Shown piece by piece: positions 46,519 to 57,314 of a stretch of 64,000 nucleotides of DNA. The stretch is taken from assembly GCF_001713475.1 (NCBI RefSeq), contig NZ_CP016499.1, positions 2,170,001 through 2,234,000 of the forward strand. Direction: 5' to 3'. The notes under the pieces were generated by a model. That model had not been told where the DNA came from. It saw only the letters and a program-made list of their open reading frames with translations, and did no database searches. The DNA comes from Agrobacterium sp. RAC06. Its GTDB lineage: Bacteria; Pseudomonadota; Alphaproteobacteria; Rhizobiales; Rhizobiaceae. The position numbers and the translations under genes are program-made. Each line of letters begins with the position of its first letter. The stretch's first letter is position 1.

Positions 46519-47970
46519 TCAGAAGGGATAGTGCTGGTTCGGATCTTCGATCGTGATCCAGCGCAGCTCCGTAAACTCGGAGATCGCGGCCTTGCCGCCG
46601 AAGCGACCATAGCCACTGCCCTTAACGCCGCCGAAAGGCATCTGCGGCTCATCGAAGACCGTGGGGCCATTGATGTGGCAAATGCCGGACTCGATGCGCG
46701 CGGCGACAGCGAGCGCGCGGCGGATGTCGCGGCTGAAGACGGCGCCGGAGAGACCATACTCGGTATCGTTGGCAACGCGGATCGCTTCTTCCTCATCCTT
46801 CACGCGCATGATCGGCTTGACCGGGCCGAAGCTTTCTTCCTGATACATCCGCATGTCCGAGGTGACATTGTCGAGCAGAGTTGCTTCGACGACGCTGCCT
46901 TCGCGCTTGCCACCGGCAACGAGCTTTGCACCCTTGGAAACGGCGTCGGCGATCAGCTCATCCATCTTCTTTGCAGATTCGAGGCTGATGAGCGAGCCGA
47001 GCACGACGTGGCCCTTCGGATCGCCGGCCGGCAGCTTCGATGCCTTGGCGGCGAGCTTTGCGACGAACTCGTCGGCGATTTTTTCATCGACGATGATACG
47101 CTCGGTCGACATGCAGATCTGGCCCATATTGGCGAAGGCGCCAAAGGCGGCGGCGTTCACGGCCGCGTCAATGTCGGCATCATCGAGGATGACGAGCGGC
47201 GCCTTGCCGCCGAGCTCCAGAAGGGCCGGCTTCAGATGACGGCCGCACAGTTCGCCGATGATCTTGCCGACCTTGGTGGAGCCGGTGAAATTGACGCGCT
47301 TGACTGCCGGGTTGGTGATCAGGGCTTCGACGATCTGGGCTGCATCCTCGGGCGCATTGGTGATGACGCTGATGGCACCAGTCGGAAGGCCGGCTTCAAC
47401 GAGGCACTGAGCGATCAGACGATGGGTACCAGGGCACTGCTCCGATGCCTTCAGGATCACGGTGTTGCCGCAGGCGAGCGGCATGGCGACCGCACGGGTG
47501 CCGAGGATGATCGGCGCATTCCACGGCGCGATGCCAAGGCAAACGCCGACGGCCTGGCGCATGCCCATGGAGAGCGAACCCGGCTTGTTGGACGGGATGA
47601 CTTCGCCCGAGATCTGGGTGGTCATGGAAGCGGCTTCGCGCAACATGCTTGCAGCAACCATGACGTTGAAGGCGCCCCAATGGCCGGTGGCTCCGGTTTC
47701 GGCGACCACGAGTTCGGAGAACTCGGCGGTCTTCGATTCCATGATGTCAGCAGCCTTGAGCAGGATCTTGCGGCGCTCACCGGGGCCGGTCTTCGACCAG
47801 GCCGGGAAGGCTGCTGCAGCTGCGTCTACGGCTGCGTTGGCATCCTCGAGGCTTGCGGCCGAGGCCGTGGTCGCCACTTCCTGCGTAAAAGGATTGATGC
47901 GGGTAAAAGTGCGTCCGCCCGCGGCCGCCTTTTCGGCACCATTGATCAACAGCGAAACATGCATATTCAT
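46519..47970 (-). CDS. Aromatic aldehyde dehydrogenase (vanillin dehydrogenase type)
   Basis: 483 residues from ATG 47970, preceded by GGAGGAGGA. Catalytic Cys286 (NMGQICMSTE) and Glu252 (LLELGGKAP) are present, with the NAD-binding segment VNFTGSTKVGK. It closely resembles vanillin/benzaldehyde/salicylaldehyde dehydrogenases. With the hydratase-lyase it would turn vanillin or 4-hydroxybenzaldehyde into the acid. It has its own promoter and is not in the ligase operon. Confidence 0.92.
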   Translation of the reverse strand: MNMHVSLLINGAEKAAAGGRTFTRINPFTQEVATTASAASLEDANAAVDAAAAAFPAWSKTGPGERRKILLKAADIMESKTAEFSELVVAETGATGHWGAFNVMVAASMLREAASMTTQISGEVIPSNKPGSLSMGMRQAVGVCLGIAPWNAPIILGTRAVAMPLACGNTVILKASEQCPGTHRLIAQCLVEAGLPTGAISVITNAPEDAAQIVEALITNPAVKRVNFTGSTKVGKIIGELCGRHLKPALLELGGKAPLVILDDADIDAAVNAAAFGAFANMGQICMSTERIIVDEKIADEFVAKLAAKASKLPAGDPKGHVVLGSLISLESAKKMDELIADAVSKGAKLVAGGKREGSVVEATLLDNVTSDMRMYQEESFGPVKPIMRVKDEEEAIRVANDTEYGLSGAVFSRDIRRALAVAARIESGICHINGPTVFDEPQMPFGGVKGSGYGRFGGKAAISEFTELRWITIEDPNQHYPF

Positions 47971-48121
47971 GGATCTTCCTCCTCCATTATTTTCAGGTTC
48001 AGAAATTGGTCCGTCGTTTTCTTCCGGCCCCGCCTGCTCTCTTGCGATCAGGTCTCGATCCTCCAGAGAGCAGGTTATTCCTAAACGGACCGGCAACCTC
48101 CCCGATCCGCTCTATTTTGTA

Positions 48122-48149
48122 AGTCTAGCAAACAATTGTTTTTTGACAA
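48122..48149 (-). promoter_or_regulatory. Promoter with internal palindrome for the aldehyde dehydrogenase gene
   Basis: Minus strand TTGTCA (48149-48144), 16-base spacer, TAGACT (48127-48122). A perfect 12-base palindrome AAACAATTGTTT (48130-48141) fills the spacer, an ideal place for a repressor. The leader would be about 145 bases. Confidence 0.6.
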
Positions 48150-48171
48150 GTGGTGCCGCCTGGACGAGACG

Positions 48172-50373
<2,202 letters not shown>

Positions 50374-50387
<14 letters not shown>

Positions 50388-51975
50388 ACAGATCGATCAG
50401 AACCGGCCGCATCTCGTTCATCGGCCACTCGCGGGTCTGCGTCTCCGGGCGCATGCCGGGGAGGAACCCTTCCCGCTCAAAGCGGGCGACGAGGTCCCGA
50501 TCCGCCGATACGACATGGATCGGGACGGCGCGCGAAGCATTGGGGCCGGTGATTATGGCCGCAGGCTGATGGTCTCCGAGGATGACGAAGACGGTATCCT
50601 CGCCAAAGCGTGACATGTAACTGCCGAGAGTTTCGAGGGAATAGTCGATCGTCTGGATATATTGCGCGCGCACACGCTCCGGGTCGGCCCAGACGACCCG
50701 AGGCGGGTCGCCGCTTTCCGCCTGTGCGTTGAAGATCGAGCCGTCGCCGACGGCGTCCCAGTCGATGAGGCTGGCAACGGGTGTCCACGGCGCATGGCTG
50801 GAGATCAGCGCCACTTCCGCCATCACGCGTTCGCCCGCAGCCCGTGCAGGGGCGCGACCCAGGCGCTCGAAGGCTGACAGGGTATACTGATCCGGCATCG
50901 TGACCCAGTTGAAGGGCTTGCCCTGGTAATCGAGGTCGGCTGCCGCCAGGATCTGGCGATATCCGTAATATGCGGCTTCAGGCCACTCCATCGTAATGGC
51001 AGGCATGGCCGCGATGCTCTTCCATCCGGCTTCGGCAAACAGCCTGTTGAGGCTCGGTTGCTGGCTGATCATCAAGCGGTCGTAGCGCGCCTGGCTGTCG
51101 ACCCAGAGGCCGGAGAGGAGCGTTCCGTGCGCCAGCCAGCTGAGACCGCCAACGGTCGGAGCGGTGACCCAGGCACTGGCGGAAACGAGACCGGCTCGCT
51201 CAATCTCGGCTTGGACGCTTGCGAGGCGTGGTCGGGTGATCGACGCATATCGAGGATCCTCCAGCGCCGAGCGGCCATAGGATTCAACGAAGATAAGCAC
51301 GAAGTCCTTGTCCTTGACGCGTCCGAAGAGCCCGGCGCCGTTGCGGGGGCCCTCTCCCCGCGACAGAGCGGTTTCAAAGACATGCATGTCCTGAACAGAG
51401 CGGATGACAAGCGTCAGTCGCTTGTTGAGGTAAGAGGGCATGCGCGCTTCGACCCGGGGCGCGTCCAAAACAATCGCAATCCCGCCGAGAAGGGTGATCG
51501 CCACCAGCGACAGAACAAGCCATGAGCGCACGGGGCGCCCGATTTCCGTTAATCGGCGTGCCGCCCACAGAAACAGCATCAGTATGGCGGACAAGCCCAG
51601 AAGCGCGGCCGCGACAGCAGCAAAGGCTGCCAATGTGCCGACGGTCCCTGAAAACAGATTCCAGCCATCGGCCAGCATCTTGATATCGAGATAGGGATTG
51701 AACGGGCGCTGAAAAGCAGCCTGGGTGCCGATGTCGGCCATCTTCAGGAACAGGATCAGAAGCAGGACCAGTCCGCACAGAAGCCCGATCGGCCGACGTA
51801 GACTGCGCGGGACCGCGAGCAAGAGCAGCATCATCAATGCCCATTCGAGCGGCAGACGGGTAAAAGCATTGAGGGCGACAGCATCGGGGTGGTCCGGCAA
51901 GGTGAAAGCAAACCAGGCGATCACTGTCACCACGAGGGCGCCGATATAGGGCTTAAGCGTGTCGGCTGACTTCAT
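50374..51975 (-). CDS. Inner-membrane sulfatase/phosphoglycerol-transferase-fold protein
   Basis: 533 residues with about five hydrophobic segments in the first 170, then a periplasmic domain of the alkaline phosphatase/sulfatase fold. FVLIFVESYGRSALEDPRY holds the metal-binding Glu and the nucleophile region, and VFVILGDHQPA the C-terminal metal site. The build matches LtaS/OpgB-like enzymes that transfer head groups from lipids. In this window it sits beside envelope and lipid genes. The substrate is unknown. Confidence 0.82.
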
Positions 51976-52109
51976 GATCCAGTCACTCCGCTACCGAGAA
52001 GGGCAGATCGATTGCACGCGGGAGGATTTGCCGTCATGAAGGTCCGCTGCCTCTCTTTCCGCGTATAGGATAGCAAACGACCACTCACCCCCGACGAAAG
52101 CCCCGCCGC

Positions 52110-53030
52110 TTGCCCATTCTGCGTCTCCTTGCTCCCGTCGCGTTGATCGCGCTCCTGGCATTTCTCCTGTCCAGAACGGATCTGACCGCGCTGGGCGCCG
52201 CCTTCTCGCAGATCTCCCTTACGCATGTCATCGCCGGTCTTGCCCTGGTGCAGGTGCAGATCATCGTGTCGGCGCTGCGCTGGCGCTTTACCGCGAGCCG
52301 TCTCGGCGAACCGTTCCCGGCGAGCGTCGCGATCAGCGAGTACTACGTGGCGAGCCTTCTCAACCAAAGCCTTCCCGGCGGCGTCGCCGGTGATGCCGTG
52401 CGCGCCTACCGCATGCGCAATGCCGGCGCCGGCGGCTGGAAAGGACCAGCCAAGGCCGTGATCTTCGAGCGGCTTTCCGGCCAGGCTGCGTTTTTCGTTC
52501 TGGCGCTTTCCGGCCTGTTCGCCTGGCCGCTGGTCCTCGGAGGCGAGGATGCCGGACGTCAGGCCTTGCTGCTGGTGCTCTGCTTCTTCCTGTTTGCCGC
52601 CGCAGTCTGCGCGGGCCTGATCATCGTGAAGCGTCGGTACAAAGGGTTCAGCCATATCGGCGATGACCTGTTGCGCGTCTTCATCCGCCGTGGCGCGCTG
52701 CCTGTTCAGGCGGGGCTCAGCCTTGTGATCGTCGGCAGTTACGTCGCGACCTTCTTTCTTGCGAGCCATGCTGTTGGCGCGCCCCTCCCCGGCATTGCGG
52801 CATTCACGATCATTCCGCTCTGCCTGATCGCGATGCTGATCCCCGCTGGTTTCGGAGGCTGGGGTACGCGGGAAGCCGCCGCGATGGCGCTCTGGCCACT
52901 GCTTGGCGCCACCGAGAGCCAGGGATTGGCTGCGAGCGTCGTTTATGGAGCTCTCTCTCTTGCCGGCGCCCTGCCGGGTCTCGCGATCCTCTCGCTCGAG
53001 GCCATCCGCGGAAAGCCGCGTCGCGCCTGA
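52110..53030 (+). CDS. Flippase-like membrane protein (LPG synthase TM region / UPF0104)
   Basis: 306 residues with about eight membrane segments. The conserved pattern NQSLPGGVAGDAVRAYR is the hallmark of the lysylphosphatidylglycerol-synthase transmembrane family, whose members flip lipids or lipid-linked sugars. No aminoacyl-transferase domain is attached. The start is TTG 52110, the only start-like codon after an in-frame stop. It converges with the FkbM gene eight bases away. Confidence 0.82.
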   Translation: MPILRLLAPVALIALLAFLLSRTDLTALGAAFSQISLTHVIAGLALVQVQIIVSALRWRFTASRLGEPFPASVAISEYYVASLLNQSLPGGVAGDAVRAYRMRNAGAGGWKGPAKAVIFERLSGQAAFFVLALSGLFAWPLVLGGEDAGRQALLLVLCFFLFAAAVCAGLIIVKRRYKGFSHIGDDLLRVFIRRGALPVQAGLSLVIVGSYVATFFLASHAVGAPLPGIAAFTIIPLCLIAMLIPAGFGGWGTREAAAMALWPLLGATESQGLAASVVYGALSLAGALPGLAILSLEAIRGKPRRA

Positions 53031-53038
53031 ACGCATCG

Positions 53039-53797
53039 TCATCGGCTCTCTATCCGGGCGTAAACGTCGCCGGATTGCGCTTCGGGAGGCATTTGCGACA
53101 GCTCGACCAGCAGCTCGTCTGCCGATTTCCACCGGTCCGACACGAACCGATGCTGCTCTCCGACGACCCGGTTGAAGCGATAACTGCCGATGCCCATCAG
53201 ACGATCGATCGCGTTGGACGCAACGGAGGGCATGGCCGGAATGTATTCGAAGGCGATCAGGGGCATCGGCTTTGAAAGGCCGTAGAGAATTTCCGCCTCC
53301 GCGCCCTCGACGTCTATCTTGCAAAAGGCAGGCATACCGTATTTCGCGACGAGATGATCGAGCGTCACCATCGGCACCGTGACCTTGCGGTCCCAGACGA
53401 CCTGCGAAAACCCCTTGCTTTGCTTCACCGTCTCGACGAAGCGGCTGGAGATGCTTGTGACCGTCGGATGGCGGCTCGAGATCAGCAAATCGATCTGCCC
53501 GGCGGTCCGACCGACGGCCACCCGTTCGAAGCCGGTCAACGCGCCTGCAAAACGGTTTTCGATGAAGTCTGCGAAAGCTGGCTGGGGTTCGACCGCCACG
53601 ACTTTCGCTCCGAGCTTCAACAGGGTGCTGCTGCGGCTGCCGACATGGGCGCCGATGTCGAAGACGAGATCACCCGGCTTGACGATCGACGCATAGAATT
53701 GCCGCAGCGCCGATCTGCGCCAGGGCTGGCCGTAGTAGACGACGAGCGAGCGGGCGAGCCCGAATGATGTCGAGAGACGCTCGCTGAGACTGGTCAT
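53039..53797 (-). CDS. FkbM-family methyltransferase
   Basis: 252 residues. DLVFDIGAHVGSRSSTLLKLG is split over the SAM motif I and AVEPQPAF follows; FCKIDVEGAEAEIL is the FkbM-type motif near residue 165. FkbM enzymes O-methylate sugars, lipids or natural products. Its start overlaps the end of the CDP-alcohol phosphatidyltransferase gene as ATGA, so it is third in the operon ribA-like, CDP-alcohol transferase, FkbM. Confidence 0.9.
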   Translation of the reverse strand: MTSLSERLSTSFGLARSLVVYYGQPWRRSALRQFYASIVKPGDLVFDIGAHVGSRSSTLLKLGAKVVAVEPQPAFADFIENRFAGALTGFERVAVGRTAGQIDLLISSRHPTVTSISSRFVETVKQSKGFSQVVWDRKVTVPMVTLDHLVAKYGMPAFCKIDVEGAEAEILYGLSKPMPLIAFEYIPAMPSVASNAIDRLMGIGSYRFNRVVGEQHRFVSDRWKSADELLVELSQMPPEAQSGDVYARIESR

Positions 53798-54606
53798 GAC
53801 GTGACGGGCCGACGCAGCAGGTAGATCACGTCCACCGTAAACGAATAGGCGAGCGCCAGAAGCGCGACCGCTGCGATGGCGGTAGAATAGGGAACGGTCA
53901 CGAAGGGGATCAGGATCAGGCAGAGTGCCGAAATCTGGATCACGCAGACAAGCTTGCGTCGGAACGAGGGGAAGAGCTCGCCGTTCAGCTTCGGCAACAC
54001 CCAGCCTGCGGCCACGAAACCGTAGCGCATCAGGCCGATCAGCAATACCCAGAGACCCGCCTTTTCCAAGAAGGCTGCGGCGACGGACAGGACCAGGATC
54101 AGCACTGCATCGACTTCCATATCGAAGCGGGCACCGAAGGACGATTCATGTCCGTAGCTGCGCGCGAGATAACCATCGACGCCGTCGAGCGCCAAGGCGA
54201 TGAGAACCACACCGGCAAGTGTCCAGAGTGCCGTATCGGTCGCAGCGAGACTGTCGAAGCACAGCACGGTCGCGCCAGTCAGGCTAACGAGACAAGCGCG
54301 AAAGGCGGTGACGAGATTGGCCGGGCCGAACTTGCGATGGGGGTGATCGGGCAGAGCATAGACCACCAGCGCAAACATCAGCGCGAGCGACAGAATGACC
54401 GAGGCCACGAAATCCCAGCCGAGCGGGAGGTGAAAGGAGACGATCACCGCGACGACCGATGTGCCGACAAGCAGGCCTGAGAGGCCCGCCAGTGTGTTCA
54501 TCAGCAGTCCACGACGCTGTCGCAGCATCGCGACCCAGTCGAGCTGGGCATCTGCCCATGGCCGACCGAAACCATCGCCGCCAAGCCGTTCAGGCTCGCT
54601 TGCCAT
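53794..54606 (-). CDS. CDP-alcohol phosphatidyltransferase family protein
   Basis: 270 residues from ATG 54606 with GGGAGG eight bases upstream. About six membrane segments. The signature DG-x2-AR-x8-G-x3-D-x3-D is intact, from DGYLARSYGHESSFG to the final MEVD. Such enzymes join a CDP-activated head group or diacylglycerol to an alcohol. The first 50 residues extend beyond the core. It is placed between a GTP cyclohydrolase II and a methyltransferase, an unusual neighbourhood for lipid synthesis. Confidence 0.9.
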   Translation of the reverse strand: MASEPERLGGDGFGRPWADAQLDWVAMLRQRRGLLMNTLAGLSGLLVGTSVVAVIVSFHLPLGWDFVASVILSLALMFALVVYALPDHPHRKFGPANLVTAFRACLVSLTGATVLCFDSLAATDTALWTLAGVVLIALALDGVDGYLARSYGHESSFGARFDMEVDAVLILVLSVAAAFLEKAGLWVLLIGLMRYGFVAAGWVLPKLNGELFPSFRRKLVCVIQISALCLILIPFVTVPYSTAIAAVALLALAYSFTVDVIYLLRRPVTS

Positions 54607-54634
54607 CTTGCAATCCTCCCTGCCCGCCTGGAGC

Positions 54635-55741
54635 TTATTCTGCCGCGACCAGAGTTTCCAGATCGAGCATGTGGCCGGCGCGCAAGGTCTTGGTGCGCAG
54701 ATAGTTTTCGTTTTCCGCCGTGACCCGACCGGTGACCGACGCCCGTGCCTCGACTTCGATGCCGCCCAGCTTGAGGCCGGCGATCTTGGTCGGGTTGTTG
54801 GTGTAGACCGCCACCTTCGCGATCTCGAGATGCCGGAGCATGGCAACGGCTGCTTCATAACGGCGATGATCTTCGGCGAGCCCGAGCTCGGCATCCGCAT
54901 CGATCGTGTCGAGGCCGAGATGCTGATAGCCATAAGCACGCATCTTGGCGCCGATGCCCGTGCCGCGACCTTCCTGGTCGAGATAGAGCAGCACGCCGCC
55001 GCCCGCCTGCTTGAGCAGGGCAAAACCATTGCGCAGCTGGTCACCGCAATCGCATTTCAGGGAGCCGCAGAGGTCTCCGGTAAGGCAGGACGAGTGAATG
55101 CGGATCGGCACGGTCTTCGTGACATCCGGCTTACCGACGATGATGGCGACCTGATCCTTCTGAGCCAGGCCACCGCGGAAGACGACGAAGTCGGCATCAC
55201 CAAGATCCTTCAACGGAACGCGGGTGCGAACGACTTGGTCGAAGCGCTGACGGGCGGCATCAGCGCCTTTCAAACGGCTGGAGGCGATCTCGCAGCAACC
55301 GCCGAACCGATCTGTCATGGTCGTGACATCCGCCAGCACCATGGCCGGCAGCAACAGCGCCAGGCGGGCCAGTTCTGTCGTCTGTGTCGCCAGTGCATCC
55401 GCCGGCTGCCACAATGCAGGCTTTTCCGCACCAAGTGTGTAAGCAAGCCGTGAGGCATCATCGAAAGACAGACCGGCCAGCGGCGTGATCACGTCCTGTT
55501 CGGCTCCGATCCCCAAACGACCGGCCCGCGGCGCGGTCAACAGGAGGCTGTGCCGGTTCTCGGTGACGGCTGCGAATTGATCGAAAAGCGAGGGCGCTAC
55601 ACAGTCGAGCGCCAGGACAGCAAGCTTTCGTTCTCCCTCCGTTACGATCACGGGTCGGCCATAGCGCAGCTCGGCTACGGCGCGTTCTACTTCGATCTCG
55701 GCGGTCGAGAATTGGAAAGCGGACTGGCTGGACTTGGACAT
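54635..55741 (-). CDS. RibA-type GTP cyclohydrolase II with degenerate RibB-like N-terminus
   Basis: 368 residues from ATG 55741. Residues about 170-368 are a GTP cyclohydrolase II domain. The zinc site C-x10-C-x-C is in SSCLTGDLCGSLKCDCGD, with LYLDQEGRGTGIG and YTNNPTKIAGL. The conserved R before QEGRG in the Escherichia enzyme is D here. Residues about 20-160 resemble the RibB fold (GRPVIVTEGERKLAVLALD) but lack its acidic active-site motif. It probably opens GTP to a diaminopyrimidine. Its setting with glycosyl, methyl and reductase genes suggests a special pathway in place of, or beside, riboflavin synthesis. Confidence 0.88.
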   Translation of the reverse strand: MSKSSQSAFQFSTAEIEVERAVAELRYGRPVIVTEGERKLAVLALDCVAPSLFDQFAAVTENRHSLLLTAPRAGRLGIGAEQDVITPLAGLSFDDASRLAYTLGAEKPALWQPADALATQTTELARLALLLPAMVLADVTTMTDRFGGCCEIASSRLKGADAARQRFDQVVRTRVPLKDLGDADFVVFRGGLAQKDQVAIIVGKPDVTKTVPIRIHSSCLTGDLCGSLKCDCGDQLRNGFALLKQAGGGVLLYLDQEGRGTGIGAKMRAYGYQHLGLDTIDADAELGLAEDHRRYEAAVAMLRHLEIAKVAVYTNNPTKIAGLKLGGIEVEARASVTGRVTAENENYLRTKTLRAGHMLDLETLVAAE

Positions 55742-55900
55742 GAGGCGTACTCTCCCTATCAGTGGCAACCATTACGCCGAAGTTTCAGCGATGGTTTGCG
55801 CATCCGCCATAAATTTATTTTGATGGCGGCTAAGGAACAAAATGTCTTCTTCGGCAATACGTTCCATTGGTGCGCATATTTAGGGTGGGGGATCTGCAGT

Positions 55901-56902
55901 TTGAAGCTCGAGGTGAATGAACAATCCGTATCTGCCGGAAAGACGGCGGCTGCGCTGTGGTTCGAGGCAAAGGAAATCTGCCGGCTCCGGCATGAGCCGC
56001 TTGGCATGCCTGCTGGAAACGAAGTGCTCGTGCGAACACTCTACAGCGGGATCAGCCGCGGGACAGAGTCCCTGATCTTTCAAGGCGCGGTTCCTCAAAG
56101 CGAATTTGAACGCATGCGCGGACCGCATATGGAAGGCGAGTTCCCCTTTCCGGTCAAATATGGCTATGCGGCCGTCGGTGAAATCGTCGATGGTCCCCGT
56201 GAACTCATCGGACGCAATGTCTTTGCCCTTCATCCTCATCAGGATCGCTTCATCCTCCCGTCAGACCAAGTAACCCTGTTACCGGAGACGCTGCCGCCGC
56301 GACGGGCGGTGCTTGCCGCCAATATGGAAACAGCGCTCAACATTATCTGGGATGCAGGCGTGCAGCCGGGCGACCGCGTCGCCGTCTTCGGCGCCGGCGT
56401 TGTCGGGACGCTCGTCGCCTATATCGCCTCGCGGATTGCAGGCACGGAAACTGTCTTGATCGACAAGGATCCGTCGCGCCGTAATCTGGCTTCCGATCTG
56501 GACCTCACGTTTGCCGAGCCCGACATGATCGACGGGGAATTCGACATCTTGATCAACGCCAGCGCAGCCGCGGTCGCGCTCGAAAACGCCATCGCCCATG
56601 CGGGCTTTGAAGCGAGAATTGTCGAAGCCAGCTGGTATGGCGACCGCATGGTCAGCATTCCCCTGGGCGGTGCGTTTCATTCTCGACGCCTGTCCCTCGT
56701 CAGTTCGCAAGTCGGCGGAATTCCTTCGTCACGCCGGGCTCGCTGGACCTATCACCGGCGAATGAGCAAGGCGCTGGAACTGCTCCTGGATCCGCGTCTC
56801 GAGCGCCTTATCTCCGGTGAGACCGCTTTTTCTGAACTGCCAGACGCCTACGCTCGTATCCTCTCCACACAGGACACCCTGTGCCATCGCATCCGCTACT
56901 GA
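55901..56902 (+). CDS. MDR-family (alcohol dehydrogenase-like) oxidoreductase
   Basis: About 333 residues. GTESLIFQGAVP and VKYGYAAVGEIV belong to the N-terminal catalytic fold. AVFGAGVVGTLVAYIA is the Rossmann loop, and VEASWYGDRMVSIPLGG lies in the second half. The usual zinc-ligand Cys of alcohol dehydrogenases is not obvious, so it may be zinc-free. I took TTG 55901 with GGGGGA eight bases upstream; GTG 55913 is possible. It is the first of four rightward genes and is divergent from the GTP cyclohydrolase gene. Confidence 0.85.
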   Translation: MKLEVNEQSVSAGKTAAALWFEAKEICRLRHEPLGMPAGNEVLVRTLYSGISRGTESLIFQGAVPQSEFERMRGPHMEGEFPFPVKYGYAAVGEIVDGPRELIGRNVFALHPHQDRFILPSDQVTLLPETLPPRRAVLAANMETALNIIWDAGVQPGDRVAVFGAGVVGTLVAYIASRIAGTETVLIDKDPSRRNLASDLDLTFAEPDMIDGEFDILINASAAAVALENAIAHAGFEARIVEASWYGDRMVSIPLGGAFHSRRLSLVSSQVGGIPSSRRARWTYHRRMSKALELLLDPRLERLISGETAFSELPDAYARILSTQDTLCHRIRY

Positions 56903-56915
56903 CGAAAGAGATCTC

Positions 56916-57314
56916 ATGTTCGCTGTTGAAGTCCGAGACCATATCATGATCGCCCACAGCCTGCCGCGTCCGGTCTTCGGGCCTGCACAGGGGATGCATG
57001 GCGCAACCTTTGTCGTCGATGCGGCCTTTTTCACCAAGGACGTGGACGAGGATGGCCTCGCCGTCGATATCGGTGCTGCGACAACCGTTCTGTCCGAGGT
57101 CTTGAAGCCGCTGAACTATCAGAACCTGGACGAGCTTGCGGTCTTCAAAGGCAAGATCAGCACGACGGAAGTCATTGCAAAACACATCTTTGACCAACTG
57201 GCGCAGGCCGTGTCCGACAAGCGTCTTGGCCCCGGCAGCCATCGGATCTGCCGCCTGAAGGTCATGCTGCACGAATCCCATGCGGCCCGTGGCTGGTACG
57301 AGGCCGATCTTTGA
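56916..57314 (+). CDS. 6-pyruvoyltetrahydropterin synthase/QueD-like protein with altered active site
   Basis: 132 residues from ATG 56916, the length of a single T-fold subunit. His14 (IAHSLP) and His28 (MHGA) match two zinc ligands. The third ligand position, usually H in HGH, is Ala30. The catalytic Cys before HGH is absent, and the Asp-His pair is Asn67-Tyr68 (LNYQNL). Glu120 (LHESH) is kept. It therefore may not catalyse the usual triphosphate elimination. Its stop overlaps the glycosyltransferase TTG. Confidence 0.85.
   Translation: MFAVEVRDHIMIAHSLPRPVFGPAQGMHGATFVVDAAFFTKDVDEDGLAVDIGAATTVLSEVLKPLNYQNLDELAVFKGKISTTEVIAKHIFDQLAQAVSDKRLGPGSHRICRLKVMLHESHAARGWYEADL

Noticed and set aside
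46531..48084. Open frame of about 517 codons opposite the aldehyde dehydrogenase gene
   Set aside because: The dehydrogenase has complete catalytic residues and a strong ribosome site; the opposite frame has neither.
56916..57314. Calling this gene queD
   Set aside because: The catalytic Cys and Asp-His pair and one zinc ligand are missing, and no other queuosine gene is near.
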